A stretch of 64,000 nucleotides of DNA from Planctomycetaceae bacterium (GTDB lineage Bacteria > Planctomycetota > Planctomycetia > Planctomycetales > Planctomycetaceae): NCBI GenBank assembly GCA_021732975.1, contig JAKFWC010000004.1, positions 1-64,000 on the forward strand. The letters run 5' to 3'. The notes beneath the pieces are model-generated. The model was not told where the DNA came from, did no database searches, and saw only the letters and a list, made by a program, of their open reading frames with translations. Positions 54,810 through 63,314 of the stretch are shown piece after piece. How positions within the stretch are numbered: position 1 is the stretch's first letter; each line of letters begins with the position of its first letter. The position numbers and the translations under genes were made by a program.

Positions 54810-56294
54810 TCAGGGATGAGCCACATCGGTTCGGCTGGGTTGCGGGGTCGTGGGCAAACGTGCGAGTGCCAGAATGATACCGGACAAGATCAAGGTGGCG
54901 CAGGTAAGAAAACTAAGGCGGAAGCCGAGCGTCGCGCTGTTCATTCCCCAGGGAGTCCAATCGGCCCGTTTTACGCCGTCGACAATCGCACCATAGAGAT
55001 AGCCGGCGGGAGCGGCGGGGACCATCAGCATCGTCATGAACGCCATGTTGCGACGCAACTCATCCCGGCGCGATGCAGACACCAGGTAATTCGGGGCATA
55101 GACTCCAATCAATTCACCCGCGCCGTGCAGTCCAAACGCAACCAGATACCACGGCCCGGTGACGAAGATCGCCCACACCTGCGCCGCGAGAAAAATACAG
55201 GACGTGACCAGCATTCCGGCCCGTGGATTCGTGCGCGTGAGCACCCACCCCAGGAAGACCCCGGCGACCACTTTGAAGCTGAAACGCAACAAGTTCTGCA
55301 CCCCCGCATATTTTTCCGGCAAATCGCCCAACGCATCCGTCGAGTACAAATTCATATTGGATGGAATGACGTTCCCCGAATAGACCAGCACCGTCACCAA
55401 TGTGGCCAGCAACAACACGCGCTGCCGGAGTATCGAACGGAAATGATAGATGAAGGCGAGTGCCGCGCCGGTAGCGCAGATCGTTCCCAGCAGTGGCAGG
55501 AGTTGCAGTCGGGACTCCGACGGACCGGCCAGTTGCATGAATGTTACCGATGCAAACATCAGCGGCAATCCAATCAACAACCCCATCACGGCTGCAACGG
55601 GTTCCCGCGGCGGTTCCTGTTCAACTGGCGTAATGATAAAGAGCTGCGCGAGCAACGCTGTTACTCCCATCGCAGGCGCCCCGGCGGCGAACAGAACGAT
55701 GAAGCCGGTGGGATACTCCAGCCCCGTGAAACGCAGACCGAAGAGATTCCCGCCAAGCAGCATCGTTTGCCCGAATGATCCGAGAACGGCTAGCAGCGGT
55801 CCGGCCCCAAACGCCAGGCTCAACGCGAAGCCGCGGCGCGATTCATCGGAGCCGCGTGCCATGGCTTCCCAAAGCAAGGCAATGGCCGCAGGCATCATGG
55901 CCCCGGAAACGCCGCCTTGAACAATCACCATCGCTAACTTGACGACCGGGGAAACGGGCAGGGCGAGCGTCATGGCCAGCAGCGCCAGCATCAATGCTGT
56001 GGCGCCGTAACACAGGCTCAGCGTTCGCTTCAATGACGAGACACGCGGAAAGCACCATGCAATGAGCGCCGGCATGGCCGTCATCGCGAAATACAACGTC
56101 CCCGGGAGATTAGCCGTCCGGGCATCGGCTCCCAGATGGTCGCATAATGAAGCCTGCGTAATGCCAACGTAAAGCACTGGGGCCGCGAGGTATTGCATCC
56201 CCGTGCAGACGGCGAAGAGGATGAGATTCCACCGCTGCTGCGGCCAGGTGAGCGGGCATTCCGTCGATGTCCCGGCCGGCGGCAATTGCGTCAT
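54810..56294 (-). CDS. MFS transporter
   Basis: The protein has 494 aa with about twelve hydrophobic helices (for example LILFAVCTGMQYLAAPVLYV, ATALMLALLAMTLALPV, FVTGPWYLVAFGLHGAGEL). The layout fits the major facilitator superfamily, including short cytoplasmic loops and an extended middle loop. Substrate is not evident. The flanking oxidoreductase and sialidase-like genes suggest a sugar or sugar acid. Confidence 0.82.
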   Translation of the reverse strand: MTQLPPAGTSTECPLTWPQQRWNLILFAVCTGMQYLAAPVLYVGITQASLCDHLGADARTANLPGTLYFAMTAMPALIAWCFPRVSSLKRTLSLCYGATALMLALLAMTLALPVSPVVKLAMVIVQGGVSGAMMPAAIALLWEAMARGSDESRRGFALSLAFGAGPLLAVLGSFGQTMLLGGNLFGLRFTGLEYPTGFIVLFAAGAPAMGVTALLAQLFIITPVEQEPPREPVAAVMGLLIGLPLMFASVTFMQLAGPSESRLQLLPLLGTICATGAALAFIYHFRSILRQRVLLLATLVTVLVYSGNVIPSNMNLYSTDALGDLPEKYAGVQNLLRFSFKVVAGVFLGWVLTRTNPRAGMLVTSCIFLAAQVWAIFVTGPWYLVAFGLHGAGELIGVYAPNYLVSASRRDELRRNMAFMTMLMVPAAPAGYLYGAIVDGVKRADWTPWGMNSATLGFRLSFLTCATLILSGIILALARLPTTPQPSRTDVAHP

Positions 56295-56340
56295 TCCACT
56301 CCCCTGTGAACCGATCGCGGTGCTTGCAAATTGTCTGACG

Positions 56341-57378
56341 TTATAACGGCAACGTCACCGCTTCCCCCGTTCGTGCCGAGATCAGGCACGCTTCGCATAA
56401 CTCCACCGCGGCACGGCCTTCGGTACCTCCGACGCGCGGTGGTCGTTGCTCGTGCACGCTGTCGATGAACTCTTGGATCACGCCGATGTGCGGGAACAAT
56501 CGAATGGGCGACTTTGGTTCCTTCAAATAATCGAATCGCTCTGGAGTGTAGATCCGCTCCCATTTGTCGCCCTGGGTGGCATCGAGATATTCAAAGTTTT
56601 CGAGATCGAGCATGCCATCGCGTCCGAAGACCTGAAAGCGGACTTCACTGCTGGGAAGGCTGGGATTCGGCAATTCGCCGGTGATCCACATATGAGCCAT
56701 GATGTTGTCTTCAAAGACGATCTGCGCCATGACCGACAACGGTGGACCTGGGATGTCGCTGTAAGTGGTCGCGTGAGCAAACACCTTGACTGCGTTCCGA
56801 CCGGTGAGCCAGCGGAGAAAGTCCGTATTGTGCGATGCCATTCCCATAAAGAGGCCGCCACCGCGCGGATCGGACATCCATCCCCGCTCGGCGAAGAGCT
56901 GTCGCGACAATGGCAACGGAAAGGCGGAGACCGTACGCAGCATCTGCACCGGGCCGAGCGCCCCCGCATCGATCAACTCTTTTGCCTTGCGAGTGATCTT
57001 GCGGTAACGCTCGGTCTTCACCACGGCCAGATTCACTTTGGCGGCAGCGCAGGCGGCAATCATCGCATCACATTCGGCAACGGTCGGAGCCATCGGTTTC
57101 TCGGCGAGAACGTGCTTCCCCGCCGCAGCCGCCTTTTGCGTGAGTTCCAACCGGCTCAAGTCGGGTGTTGCCAATACCACAGCGTGGATGTCGTCGCGAG
57201 CCAATAAGGCGTCTACCGTGGCTTCTGCAGCGACGCCGTAATCTTGAGCCAGCACGCTGGCATTCCGCCCACTCGCGATTGCCACGAGGTGGCATCCCTG
57301 CGCGTGCCGGGCGATCACCTCGCTGTAGGTCAGCCCCATGAACCCACTGCCGATCACTCCCACGCCAATCGGCGGCAT
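56341..57378 (-). CDS. Gfo/Idh/MocA-family oxidoreductase
   Basis: The protein has 345 aa. The N-terminal Rossmann motif GVGVIGSGFMG is followed by the EKPMA catalytic-region motif (HVLAEKPMAPTVAECD) and a KTERYRK segment. The C-terminal GFO/IDH/MocA beta domain completes the fold. It uses NAD(P)(H) to oxidise or reduce a sugar or inositol derivative. It is followed by the MFS gene after 46 nt. Confidence 0.9.
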   Translation of the reverse strand: MPPIGVGVIGSGFMGLTYSEVIARHAQGCHLVAIASGRNASVLAQDYGVAAEATVDALLARDDIHAVVLATPDLSRLELTQKAAAAGKHVLAEKPMAPTVAECDAMIAACAAAKVNLAVVKTERYRKITRKAKELIDAGALGPVQMLRTVSAFPLPLSRQLFAERGWMSDPRGGGLFMGMASHNTDFLRWLTGRNAVKVFAHATTYSDIPGPPLSVMAQIVFEDNIMAHMWITGELPNPSLPSSEVRFQVFGRDGMLDLENFEYLDATQGDKWERIYTPERFDYLKEPKSPIRLFPHIGVIQEFIDSVHEQRPPRVGGTEGRAAVELCEACLISARTGEAVTLPL

Positions 57379-57523
57379 CCCGTTTCTCCGGCAAAAATGT
57401 GCTGATCTTCTTTATCTGCCAATCGAACAACGTGGCACCCATCGTTGATGCGTCTATGCCCGTTCACAATAAGAGAGTTGGCACGGCGTGTCGAGTACCG
57501 GACGATCGAAACCACTACGGAAC

Positions 57524-58444
57524 TCAACGCGTTCCCGCAACAGCAACTCGGCTGGCCGAGTATCCCTTCTGTTTGCGAAAACCGGTGAGCCGAATGGTGC
57601 CAGCGGGGGCAATTTCCAAGACGGAGTACCCGTTGTTATCGACACCAGAACCCTCGACCATCGCCACCAGCGTGCAGTAATGGATGCCGCCGATATCCTT
57701 GAGATCGTTCTGGTGGCTGTGACCCTGAAAGACCGCCCAGACCTTGCCGGACTCCTCAAGGATCCTCCGGACTTCCGGGCAGTTCTTAACGCCGTGGTCG
57801 TTGCTGACATCCAGCCGTTGATGGGCGAAGACAACGGTCTGCTTGCGGGTCGCCTTCAGGTCGGCTCGCAGCCAATCCATTTCCGCAGCAGGAATGTTGG
57901 CGTCGTTCCACTTCGAGTTCTTCCGGCCATAGGGCTCGCCGTCGCTACGAAAGCAGGAATCGAGCACCACGAAATGAAACTCGCCGCGGTCGAATGAGTA
58001 GTACGATTGCTTCTGCTCGACACCATCGAGGAACTCGGCCTTGGTGAGTGTGTCCACACAGTGGTTGCCCAGGACGTAATGGCGCTCTTTTGAGATCGCT
58101 GAGAACTCTCGGTTGATTGTCTGGAGGTAACGCTGCTCGGTCTTCACCGAGTCGGCGGCGTCAATCAGATCACCTAATTCCACGACGAACGAGACTTTGT
58201 CCTTCTCGAACTGGGTGGCGGCTTCCGCCAGCTTGCCCAATGTCTCTCGATAATGCCGTGTTCCAGCAGAGGGTTTGTCCGCGTGGTGGAGGTCCGTGAC
58301 GAGGCCGACCCGCAGCGGATGTTTGCCGTCGTCGGCGAAAAGGAACGACTGATTCCCCGCCGCCGCCGTTGCCAGCAACAGGGTTCCGTTCTGAAGAAAG
58401 GCTCGTCGCCCCTGACGGAGGGAATCTTCGTCGGCGTTTCTCAT
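57524..58444 (-). CDS. Metallophosphoesterase with Tat-like leader
   Basis: The protein has 306 aa. The leader RQGRRAFLQNGTLLLATAAAG resembles a twin-arginine signal. Metal motifs are VGLVTDLHHAD, GDLID, GNHC and GHSH, all in order for a calcineurin-like phosphoesterase. The GNHC motif has Cys where the usual sequence is GNHD/E. It probably hydrolyses a phosphate ester or nucleotide outside the cytoplasm. It abuts the propeller gene at 58447 by 2 nt and may be co-transcribed. Confidence 0.88.
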   Translation of the reverse strand: MRNADEDSLRQGRRAFLQNGTLLLATAAAGNQSFLFADDGKHPLRVGLVTDLHHADKPSAGTRHYRETLGKLAEAATQFEKDKVSFVVELGDLIDAADSVKTEQRYLQTINREFSAISKERHYVLGNHCVDTLTKAEFLDGVEQKQSYYSFDRGEFHFVVLDSCFRSDGEPYGRKNSKWNDANIPAAEMDWLRADLKATRKQTVVFAHQRLDVSNDHGVKNCPEVRRILEESGKVWAVFQGHSHQNDLKDIGGIHYCTLVAMVEGSGVDNNGYSVLEIAPAGTIRLTGFRKQKGYSASRVAVAGTR

Positions 58445-58446
58445 GG

Positions 58447-59235
58447 TTACTTCTCCACCGGTGTCTTTTCGATGATTCGCAGCCCGGCTTTCTCATCTGG
58501 CTCAACCAGACGAGCAGTGCCCGTGCAATGACCTTGCTCACAACGGCCACTGGCTGAGAGGAGCCGGCCATCGGGGAGGCCGGCAATGCCCAGCGAGCAA
58601 TCATAGTCGTAGCGCCCCGCCATCTTGAACCTGGCATCGGTCACGAGCAGGATCTTTGGTGTGCCATAGCAACCGAACCACCAGCGATCATTAACGAACG
58701 TGGCCGTCTGGATTCCCAGATGCGTGTGCCCACTCCTGATGATGTGCTTTTTGAGAAACTGGAACTGCGCGTCGTACTCATAGACATAGTTCTCTTCGAT
58801 GTCCTCCGGGAGTCCTCCGATCACGAAGAAATGGCCGTCTCGAGCGCCAATGCCACCCGCTCCGTGGAGGACTTCTTGCGTCTCGTGCTTGGAAACGAAC
58901 GACAAATCGCTGGTGTTGTACACATAGACCCATGAGTCGGCATGGCCTTGGGGATCGTTGAACTTACCCAGATTCACGGCGATGTACAGCTTGTCGTCGT
59001 GAAAGCAGAGATCGCCATGATGGTTGGCGACCGGCACATTCTTCAGCAGCTTGCCTTGGAGGTTGGTCTTCACGAGCGTCGTCGTGAAGCACCAATAAAT
59101 CGCTTCCCGATCGGCACAGATTCCTTGCAGATGATGCGAGTACGTTCCTTCGCACGTGACGTTCTGGAGCTCTGCGGCATCGAGTGTGGAAGCGGTCAGT
59201 AAAGCCGTCGCCAAAAGCCAAGTGTGCGGTTTCAT
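58447..59235 (-). CDS. Secreted propeller-like protein of unknown function
   Basis: The protein has 262 aa with a signal peptide (TWLLATALLTASTLDA). Internal repeats of aromatic-rich strands (GICADREAIYWCFTTTLVKT, DKLYIAVNLGKFNDPQG, DRWWFGCYGTPKILLVTD) suggest a small beta-propeller, but no standard signature is present. Its start overlaps the last 4 nt of the membrane methyltransferase gene, so the three genes here are coupled. Function is unknown. Confidence 0.6.
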   Translation of the reverse strand: MKPHTWLLATALLTASTLDAAELQNVTCEGTYSHHLQGICADREAIYWCFTTTLVKTNLQGKLLKNVPVANHHGDLCFHDDKLYIAVNLGKFNDPQGHADSWVYVYNTSDLSFVSKHETQEVLHGAGGIGARDGHFFVIGGLPEDIEENYVYEYDAQFQFLKKHIIRSGHTHLGIQTATFVNDRWWFGCYGTPKILLVTDARFKMAGRYDYDCSLGIAGLPDGRLLSASGRCEQGHCTGTARLVEPDEKAGLRIIEKTPVEK

Positions 59236-59840
59236 AATTTCCTGCCGAGTGAGAATCGCGGAAAGAATCGACCTGTCGTCGCCATGTAGTCACGATATTG
59301 CTGGCCGAAGCGTTCAACCAGCATGTGCTCTTCCTTGGGCGTGCGAATCGCCAGCAACCCGAGCACAAACAGACTGCTGACACCGATCAGCCAATTCGCA
59401 GACAGGAGCGTTACGGACCCCATGAGCAATGCCGCCGTCACGTAGAACGGGTGTCGGACCCAGCGGTACGGGCCGGTTGTCACCAACGTCGCTGCGGCTC
59501 GCGTAACCACAGTATCTGTGAGGTTTTTGCCGAGGTTGCTCAATGTCCAATACATCAGGAATGCGCAGCCAATACCCGTGACCGCACCGCCCCACCGGAT
59601 GTGGCGGGCAAGTGGAAACGTCGCCCACTCGACGGACAGCGGAGAGATCAAATAGGCCAGTGTGACGACCCAGAGGCACAGTCCGGCCAGTCGGAGAACG
59701 GTGGCAAACAGGTAACCTTCTTCCTTTCGTGAAATCGTCTCACGGGAAGACGCCGCTTGCAGGCGGTGATAAATCCCAATGGACATCGTGAGGACTATCT
59801 CGATGACCAAAGCTATGCGAAAGGGATCTTCCGAGGTCAT
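59232..59840 (-). CDS. Isoprenylcysteine methyltransferase-like membrane protein
   Basis: The protein has 202 aa from ATG 59840, which overlaps the cupin stop; the longer frame to 59900 lies over the cupin. Four to five hydrophobic helices (LRLAGLCLWVVTLAYLI, GIGCAFLMYWTLSNLGKNLT) precede the conserved LVTTGPYRWVRHPFYVTAAL and EEHMLVERFGQQYRDYM motifs of the ICMT/PEMT family. SAM-dependent methylation of a lipid or small molecule at the membrane is likely. Bacterial members mostly have unknown substrates. Confidence 0.82.
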   Translation of the reverse strand: MTSEDPFRIALVIEIVLTMSIGIYHRLQAASSRETISRKEEGYLFATVLRLAGLCLWVVTLAYLISPLSVEWATFPLARHIRWGGAVTGIGCAFLMYWTLSNLGKNLTDTVVTRAAATLVTTGPYRWVRHPFYVTAALLMGSVTLLSANWLIGVSSLFVLGLLAIRTPKEEHMLVERFGQQYRDYMATTGRFFPRFSLGRKL

Positions 59841-60178
59841 TTCGAACTGCTCCCGTAATGCACGGCGAGCCAGATGGTGGGCTCGTCCGGCGTCGTCCAC
59901 TCGACCCGATGCTTCTTGTGGGCCGGGATGTTGACAAAATCACCGGGACGCATCTCCACGACCTGTTCTTCAAACTGAAGCCGCGCCGCCCCTTTCAGCA
60001 CGACCACCCACTCGTGCTGATCCTGGTCATACCAAAAGGCGTCCGGGGAAACGTGTCGGTGCGAGACGATCCGTTCAATGCGGACATCGAGAGCAGTGAG
60101 CAGGGGCGTGAACAATTCGTCCGGCAATTGCGTAGGAATGTCGGCGAAAAGATTGGTTAGCAAGGTCATGGTTGACAT
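59837..60178 (-). CDS. Small cupin-domain protein
   Basis: The protein has 113 aa (Met4 is an alternative start). WYDQDQHEWVVVLKGAARLQ and MRPGDFVNIPAHKKHRVEW are the two cupin motifs, with PGDFVNIPAHKKHRV being the clear second motif. It resembles small cupins that stabilise, bind or sense a metabolite. It leads the transcript that continues into the membrane methyltransferase and secreted protein genes. Confidence 0.8.
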   Translation of the reverse strand: MSTMTLLTNLFADIPTQLPDELFTPLLTALDVRIERIVSHRHVSPDAFWYDQDQHEWVVVLKGAARLQFEEQVVEMRPGDFVNIPAHKKHRVEWTTPDEPTIWLAVHYGSSSK

Positions 60179-60216
60179 CGTCTCCTTGCATGAAATCCAT
60201 GCGAGCCAAAGTGGGG

Positions 60217-62139
60217 CTATGTTACCGCATCGCCGAGTTCCCAGACGGTACCATAAGCATCTTGGGCATCAAAGAACTCCAGGAGTCGCACATAGAATTC
60301 GTGATTTGCTAGAGTGCCGCTGTCGCCGAAGACCGTCAGGCTGCGGCGCGCCCGTGTGAGGGCGACATTCATCCGACGGGTGTCGGTGAGAAATCCCAAC
60401 TCACCTTGCGGATTGGACCGAACGAGGGAGATGACAACCGCTTCTTTCTCACGTCCTTGAAAACCATCGACCGTATCGATTTCCACTGTCGTGTCGGGAA
60501 TGAGCTCCCGCAGTCGGCGGGCCTGAGCGGCATACGGTGTGATCACGGCGATCTCCATCGCAGCAACTCCCGCGTCGAGTAGTGCGGCCACATGCTGCGC
60601 CACAAAGTTCGCTTCGCCGGGATTCTCACGGCTGGAGCCCTCGGCCTCCGCTTGCTCGTCACAACTCGATCCTGCCGTGTCGTAGAATTTCAACGCGACT
60701 TCCGTGAGCGGGCTCGCTGTCACATGGGAGAGATCGGCCAGCCGATGGTGACGAACCGCGTTGGCGGCGATCAGCGACGATTCGTAAAACTCGTCCGACG
60801 AGAACTGCATGATCTGTTCGTGCATGCGGTATTGTGTCGTGAGTCGCCTTGAAATCGTCTTCCCGCAAAGCGAGTGCAGCCGCTCCATCAAACTGACGTG
60901 AAAGTTCTCCTTTCGGGCTTCGTGGGAAAGGACCGTGGGGGGCAACTGGCAATGATCACCAGCCAACACGAGTCGACGTGCGCGGAGCAAAGGAATCCAG
61001 CACGTCGGTTCGGTCGCTTGAGCGGCTTCGTCGATGACGACCAGATCGAAGATACGTTCGCCGAGCAGTTCCGCATTGAGTCCAGTCAGCGTAGCGCAGA
61101 CGACGGTCGCCGAATCCAGCAGATGGGCGACCAATCGCGATTCCAACTTGCGTGCATCGTCGAGCAGTTGCTTGGCCTCGGCCCGTAGATTGCGGCGCTC
61201 GCCGGGTGGGGGAGCCGTCCGCTTGTACTTGCTTGCCTGCCGGCGCAATGACCAGGCTTCGCTTGTCCATTCGCGCGCGAGCTTGAGATCCGAATGCGTT
61301 TCCACCAGGATGTCGAGCGTGTGCTCTCGCAGTTCCGGTAAGACTCGGGCCGGATGGCCGAGACGGATTGCCTGTTCGTCGCCCGCCAGCAACCGTTCCA
61401 GTAGGTTGTCCACCGCCAAGTTGCTGGGAGCACAGGCGAGCACACGCTCTCCTCGGCGGACGGCCTGCCGGATGAGTTCGACGATGGTGGTCGTCTTCCC
61501 CGTCCCCGGCGGGCCATGAATGATCGCGATCCTTTCGGCTGCCAGCGCATGGCTCACAGCTTCGCGCTGAGAGTCATCCAAAGCGGATAACGGCGTCCAT
61601 GTTTTCGACTTCCCGAAGACTGGGGGCTCTTCACCCAACAAACATCGCTTCAATGCTGCCAGAGTCCCGCGTTCGGCGGCCATCGCTTTGTGCAACGCAT
61701 CCCGCTGCCGCTGGCGGGAGATTTCATCCGACGACAAATCAAGGCGAAACGTCGGGCGATCGGCAACGGGCTCCGGCGACTCTGATAAAGCCACGGTGAT
61801 CGTCTCACGATTCCGTTCGGCGACAATTCCGCGGCAGACGGCATCGGCCGCCGCGATTTCCTCCGAGAGGATAACCGGAGTTCCCGCACTCAGTCGGGTC
61901 CAAGGGAGTTCGAGCCGTCGATCGCGCTTGCCTAACGTCAACACCACACGTCCGCCGAAGCCGGTGGTTTCGTCTCGAATCGCCAGGCCCACCAAAGTGG
62001 TACCGCCTTGTTCCGCAGCAACTCCCGTTAACCGACGGGAACTGCCCATGAGTGCGCTTGTCTCCGTCGCCGCTTCATGATCGAGACACCGCAACAGGCG
62101 TTGAAAATGTTCGTCCAATCGTGACCATTCTTGTTTCAC
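60217..62139 (-). CDS. UPF1/IGHMBP2-type superfamily 1 helicase
   Basis: The protein has 640 aa. After a beta-rich N-terminal domain the SF1 motifs follow in order: Walker A GPPGTGKTT, Ia (VLACAPSNLAVDNL), motif II DLVVIDEAAQA, motif III LAGDHCQLPPTV, motif IV TTQYRMH, motif V TVDGFQGREKEAVV and motif VI MNVALTRARR. It is an ATP-dependent nucleic acid helicase of the UPF1-like group, often involved in RNA or DNA metabolism. The N-terminal domain (QRQRDALHKAM region) resembles the IGHMBP2 1B part. It is a stand-alone gene upstream of the cupin. Confidence 0.9.
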   Translation of the reverse strand: MKQEWSRLDEHFQRLLRCLDHEAATETSALMGSSRRLTGVAAEQGGTTLVGLAIRDETTGFGGRVVLTLGKRDRRLELPWTRLSAGTPVILSEEIAAADAVCRGIVAERNRETITVALSESPEPVADRPTFRLDLSSDEISRQRQRDALHKAMAAERGTLAALKRCLLGEEPPVFGKSKTWTPLSALDDSQREAVSHALAAERIAIIHGPPGTGKTTTIVELIRQAVRRGERVLACAPSNLAVDNLLERLLAGDEQAIRLGHPARVLPELREHTLDILVETHSDLKLAREWTSEAWSLRRQASKYKRTAPPPGERRNLRAEAKQLLDDARKLESRLVAHLLDSATVVCATLTGLNAELLGERIFDLVVIDEAAQATEPTCWIPLLRARRLVLAGDHCQLPPTVLSHEARKENFHVSLMERLHSLCGKTISRRLTTQYRMHEQIMQFSSDEFYESSLIAANAVRHHRLADLSHVTASPLTEVALKFYDTAGSSCDEQAEAEGSSRENPGEANFVAQHVAALLDAGVAAMEIAVITPYAAQARRLRELIPDTTVEIDTVDGFQGREKEAVVISLVRSNPQGELGFLTDTRRMNVALTRARRSLTVFGDSGTLANHEFYVRLLEFFDAQDAYGTVWELGDAVT

Positions 62140-62459
62140 AGAATTCCGTTTGCGCCGGCCCGACCGGCCGTTCTCGTGTTCCGATCATAACCGCTTGTAT
62201 GGTGAATTGGTTTTCTTCGGTGGATGTACAATTCGGTTGCCAACCATCCTGCTGATTCGCCAATCGGACCGAGATGAAGCAGCTCCAATCCGCTTCGTGT
62301 TGGTCTTAGTGCCGTCGACAAGCAGAAAAGTCCGCGATGAGGGGAATGACGCCTTCGTCCGCCCCAATGCCGATCGGCATCACGGTCCCTGAGCGTCGAT
62401 CCTCGCGAACTGCTCGGCCGCTTCGTCGGCGAATCCCAGCTCGTAGGGGACTGCGGAAA
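62140..62459. other. Intergenic, nothing recognised
   Basis: Only short overlapping frames lie between the helicase start and the end of the SGNH hydrolase. A small palindrome (CGGCC/GGCCG near 62156) was seen, with no clear role. Confidence 0.4.
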
Positions 62460-63188
62460 TCACCGTTCAGCCAGCATTCCCTTTCGGCGGATGGCCGTAA
62501 AAAGCTCATCCGCAATGGCTTTCATTCCTTTGTCACCGGGATGGCCTGCAACGCCGGCATGTTCGATCTTCCGCTCGGAACTGGCCGCATTGGATTTGTC
62601 GCGTCCCAGCTTGGAAATATCCACGAATGTGATGCCGGCCTCCGCGCTCGCCTTCCGCAGGAGGCCATCCTTGATTTCATGCGGCCAGAACGAACTGCGG
62701 ACGAAGATCGTCGGTTGGCCGTGGTCTTTAAGAACCGACAGGAGCTTTGCGAAGGCCGCGGCGAACTTGTCCCGTGCCTCATCGTTGGCGAGTTCGGCCA
62801 CATTCTCGCCAATGGCCACGACCACGAGGTCGGCCTGGAAGTGCAATTCGTCCTTGAGTTCCTTCTCGATATCGAAACTGTCGTATCCGCGTTCAAAGTC
62901 CGCGATGTTACGGACTTTGATCTCCGGCTTTGCGCCGGTGACTTTGCCGATCTCCGCGGTGAGAAGGTGGACATAATCCTTCTCTTTGACGCTGGCCGCC
63001 ATACCCCAGTTCCCTGTCCAGCCAATGGCGGGAGCCGGACCGTGCAGCGTGATGCTGTTGCCAAGATACAGCACTTTCCCAGCCGCGAGGGTTCCAATCT
63101 TTGGTTTGGAAGGCACATCCGCGGCCTGAACCGTCGCGTGTGAGACCAGCAAGAAAACGGTTAACTGCAATACGTATTTCATCAGCAT
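62460..63188 (-). CDS. Secreted SGNH/GDSL-family hydrolase
   Basis: The protein has 242 aa (Met3 at 63182 is an alternative). A signal peptide (YVLQLTVFLLVSHATVQA) precedes the SGNH block I VLYLGNSITLHG, block III VVVAIGENVAEL and the catalytic block V HPGDKGM with Asp/His. It probably deacylates polysaccharides or other esters in the periplasm. It diverges from the hydrolase at 63315 with about 125 nt between. Confidence 0.82.
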   Translation of the reverse strand: MLMKYVLQLTVFLLVSHATVQAADVPSKPKIGTLAAGKVLYLGNSITLHGPAPAIGWTGNWGMAASVKEKDYVHLLTAEIGKVTGAKPEIKVRNIADFERGYDSFDIEKELKDELHFQADLVVVAIGENVAELANDEARDKFAAAFAKLLSVLKDHGQPTIFVRSSFWPHEIKDGLLRKASAEAGITFVDISKLGRDKSNAASSERKIEHAGVAGHPGDKGMKAIADELFTAIRRKGMLAER

Positions 63189-63314
63189 GTTCCGGCATCA
63201 AAGGTCAACAAAATTCAACCGTATTTGTACCATGTCTTCGTGAGGTGTGGCAAAAGTGACTTGAGTCCGTCAGTCTGTGGAGCCGGACATACTCGCCTTG
63301 GAGAGCGAAACGAT

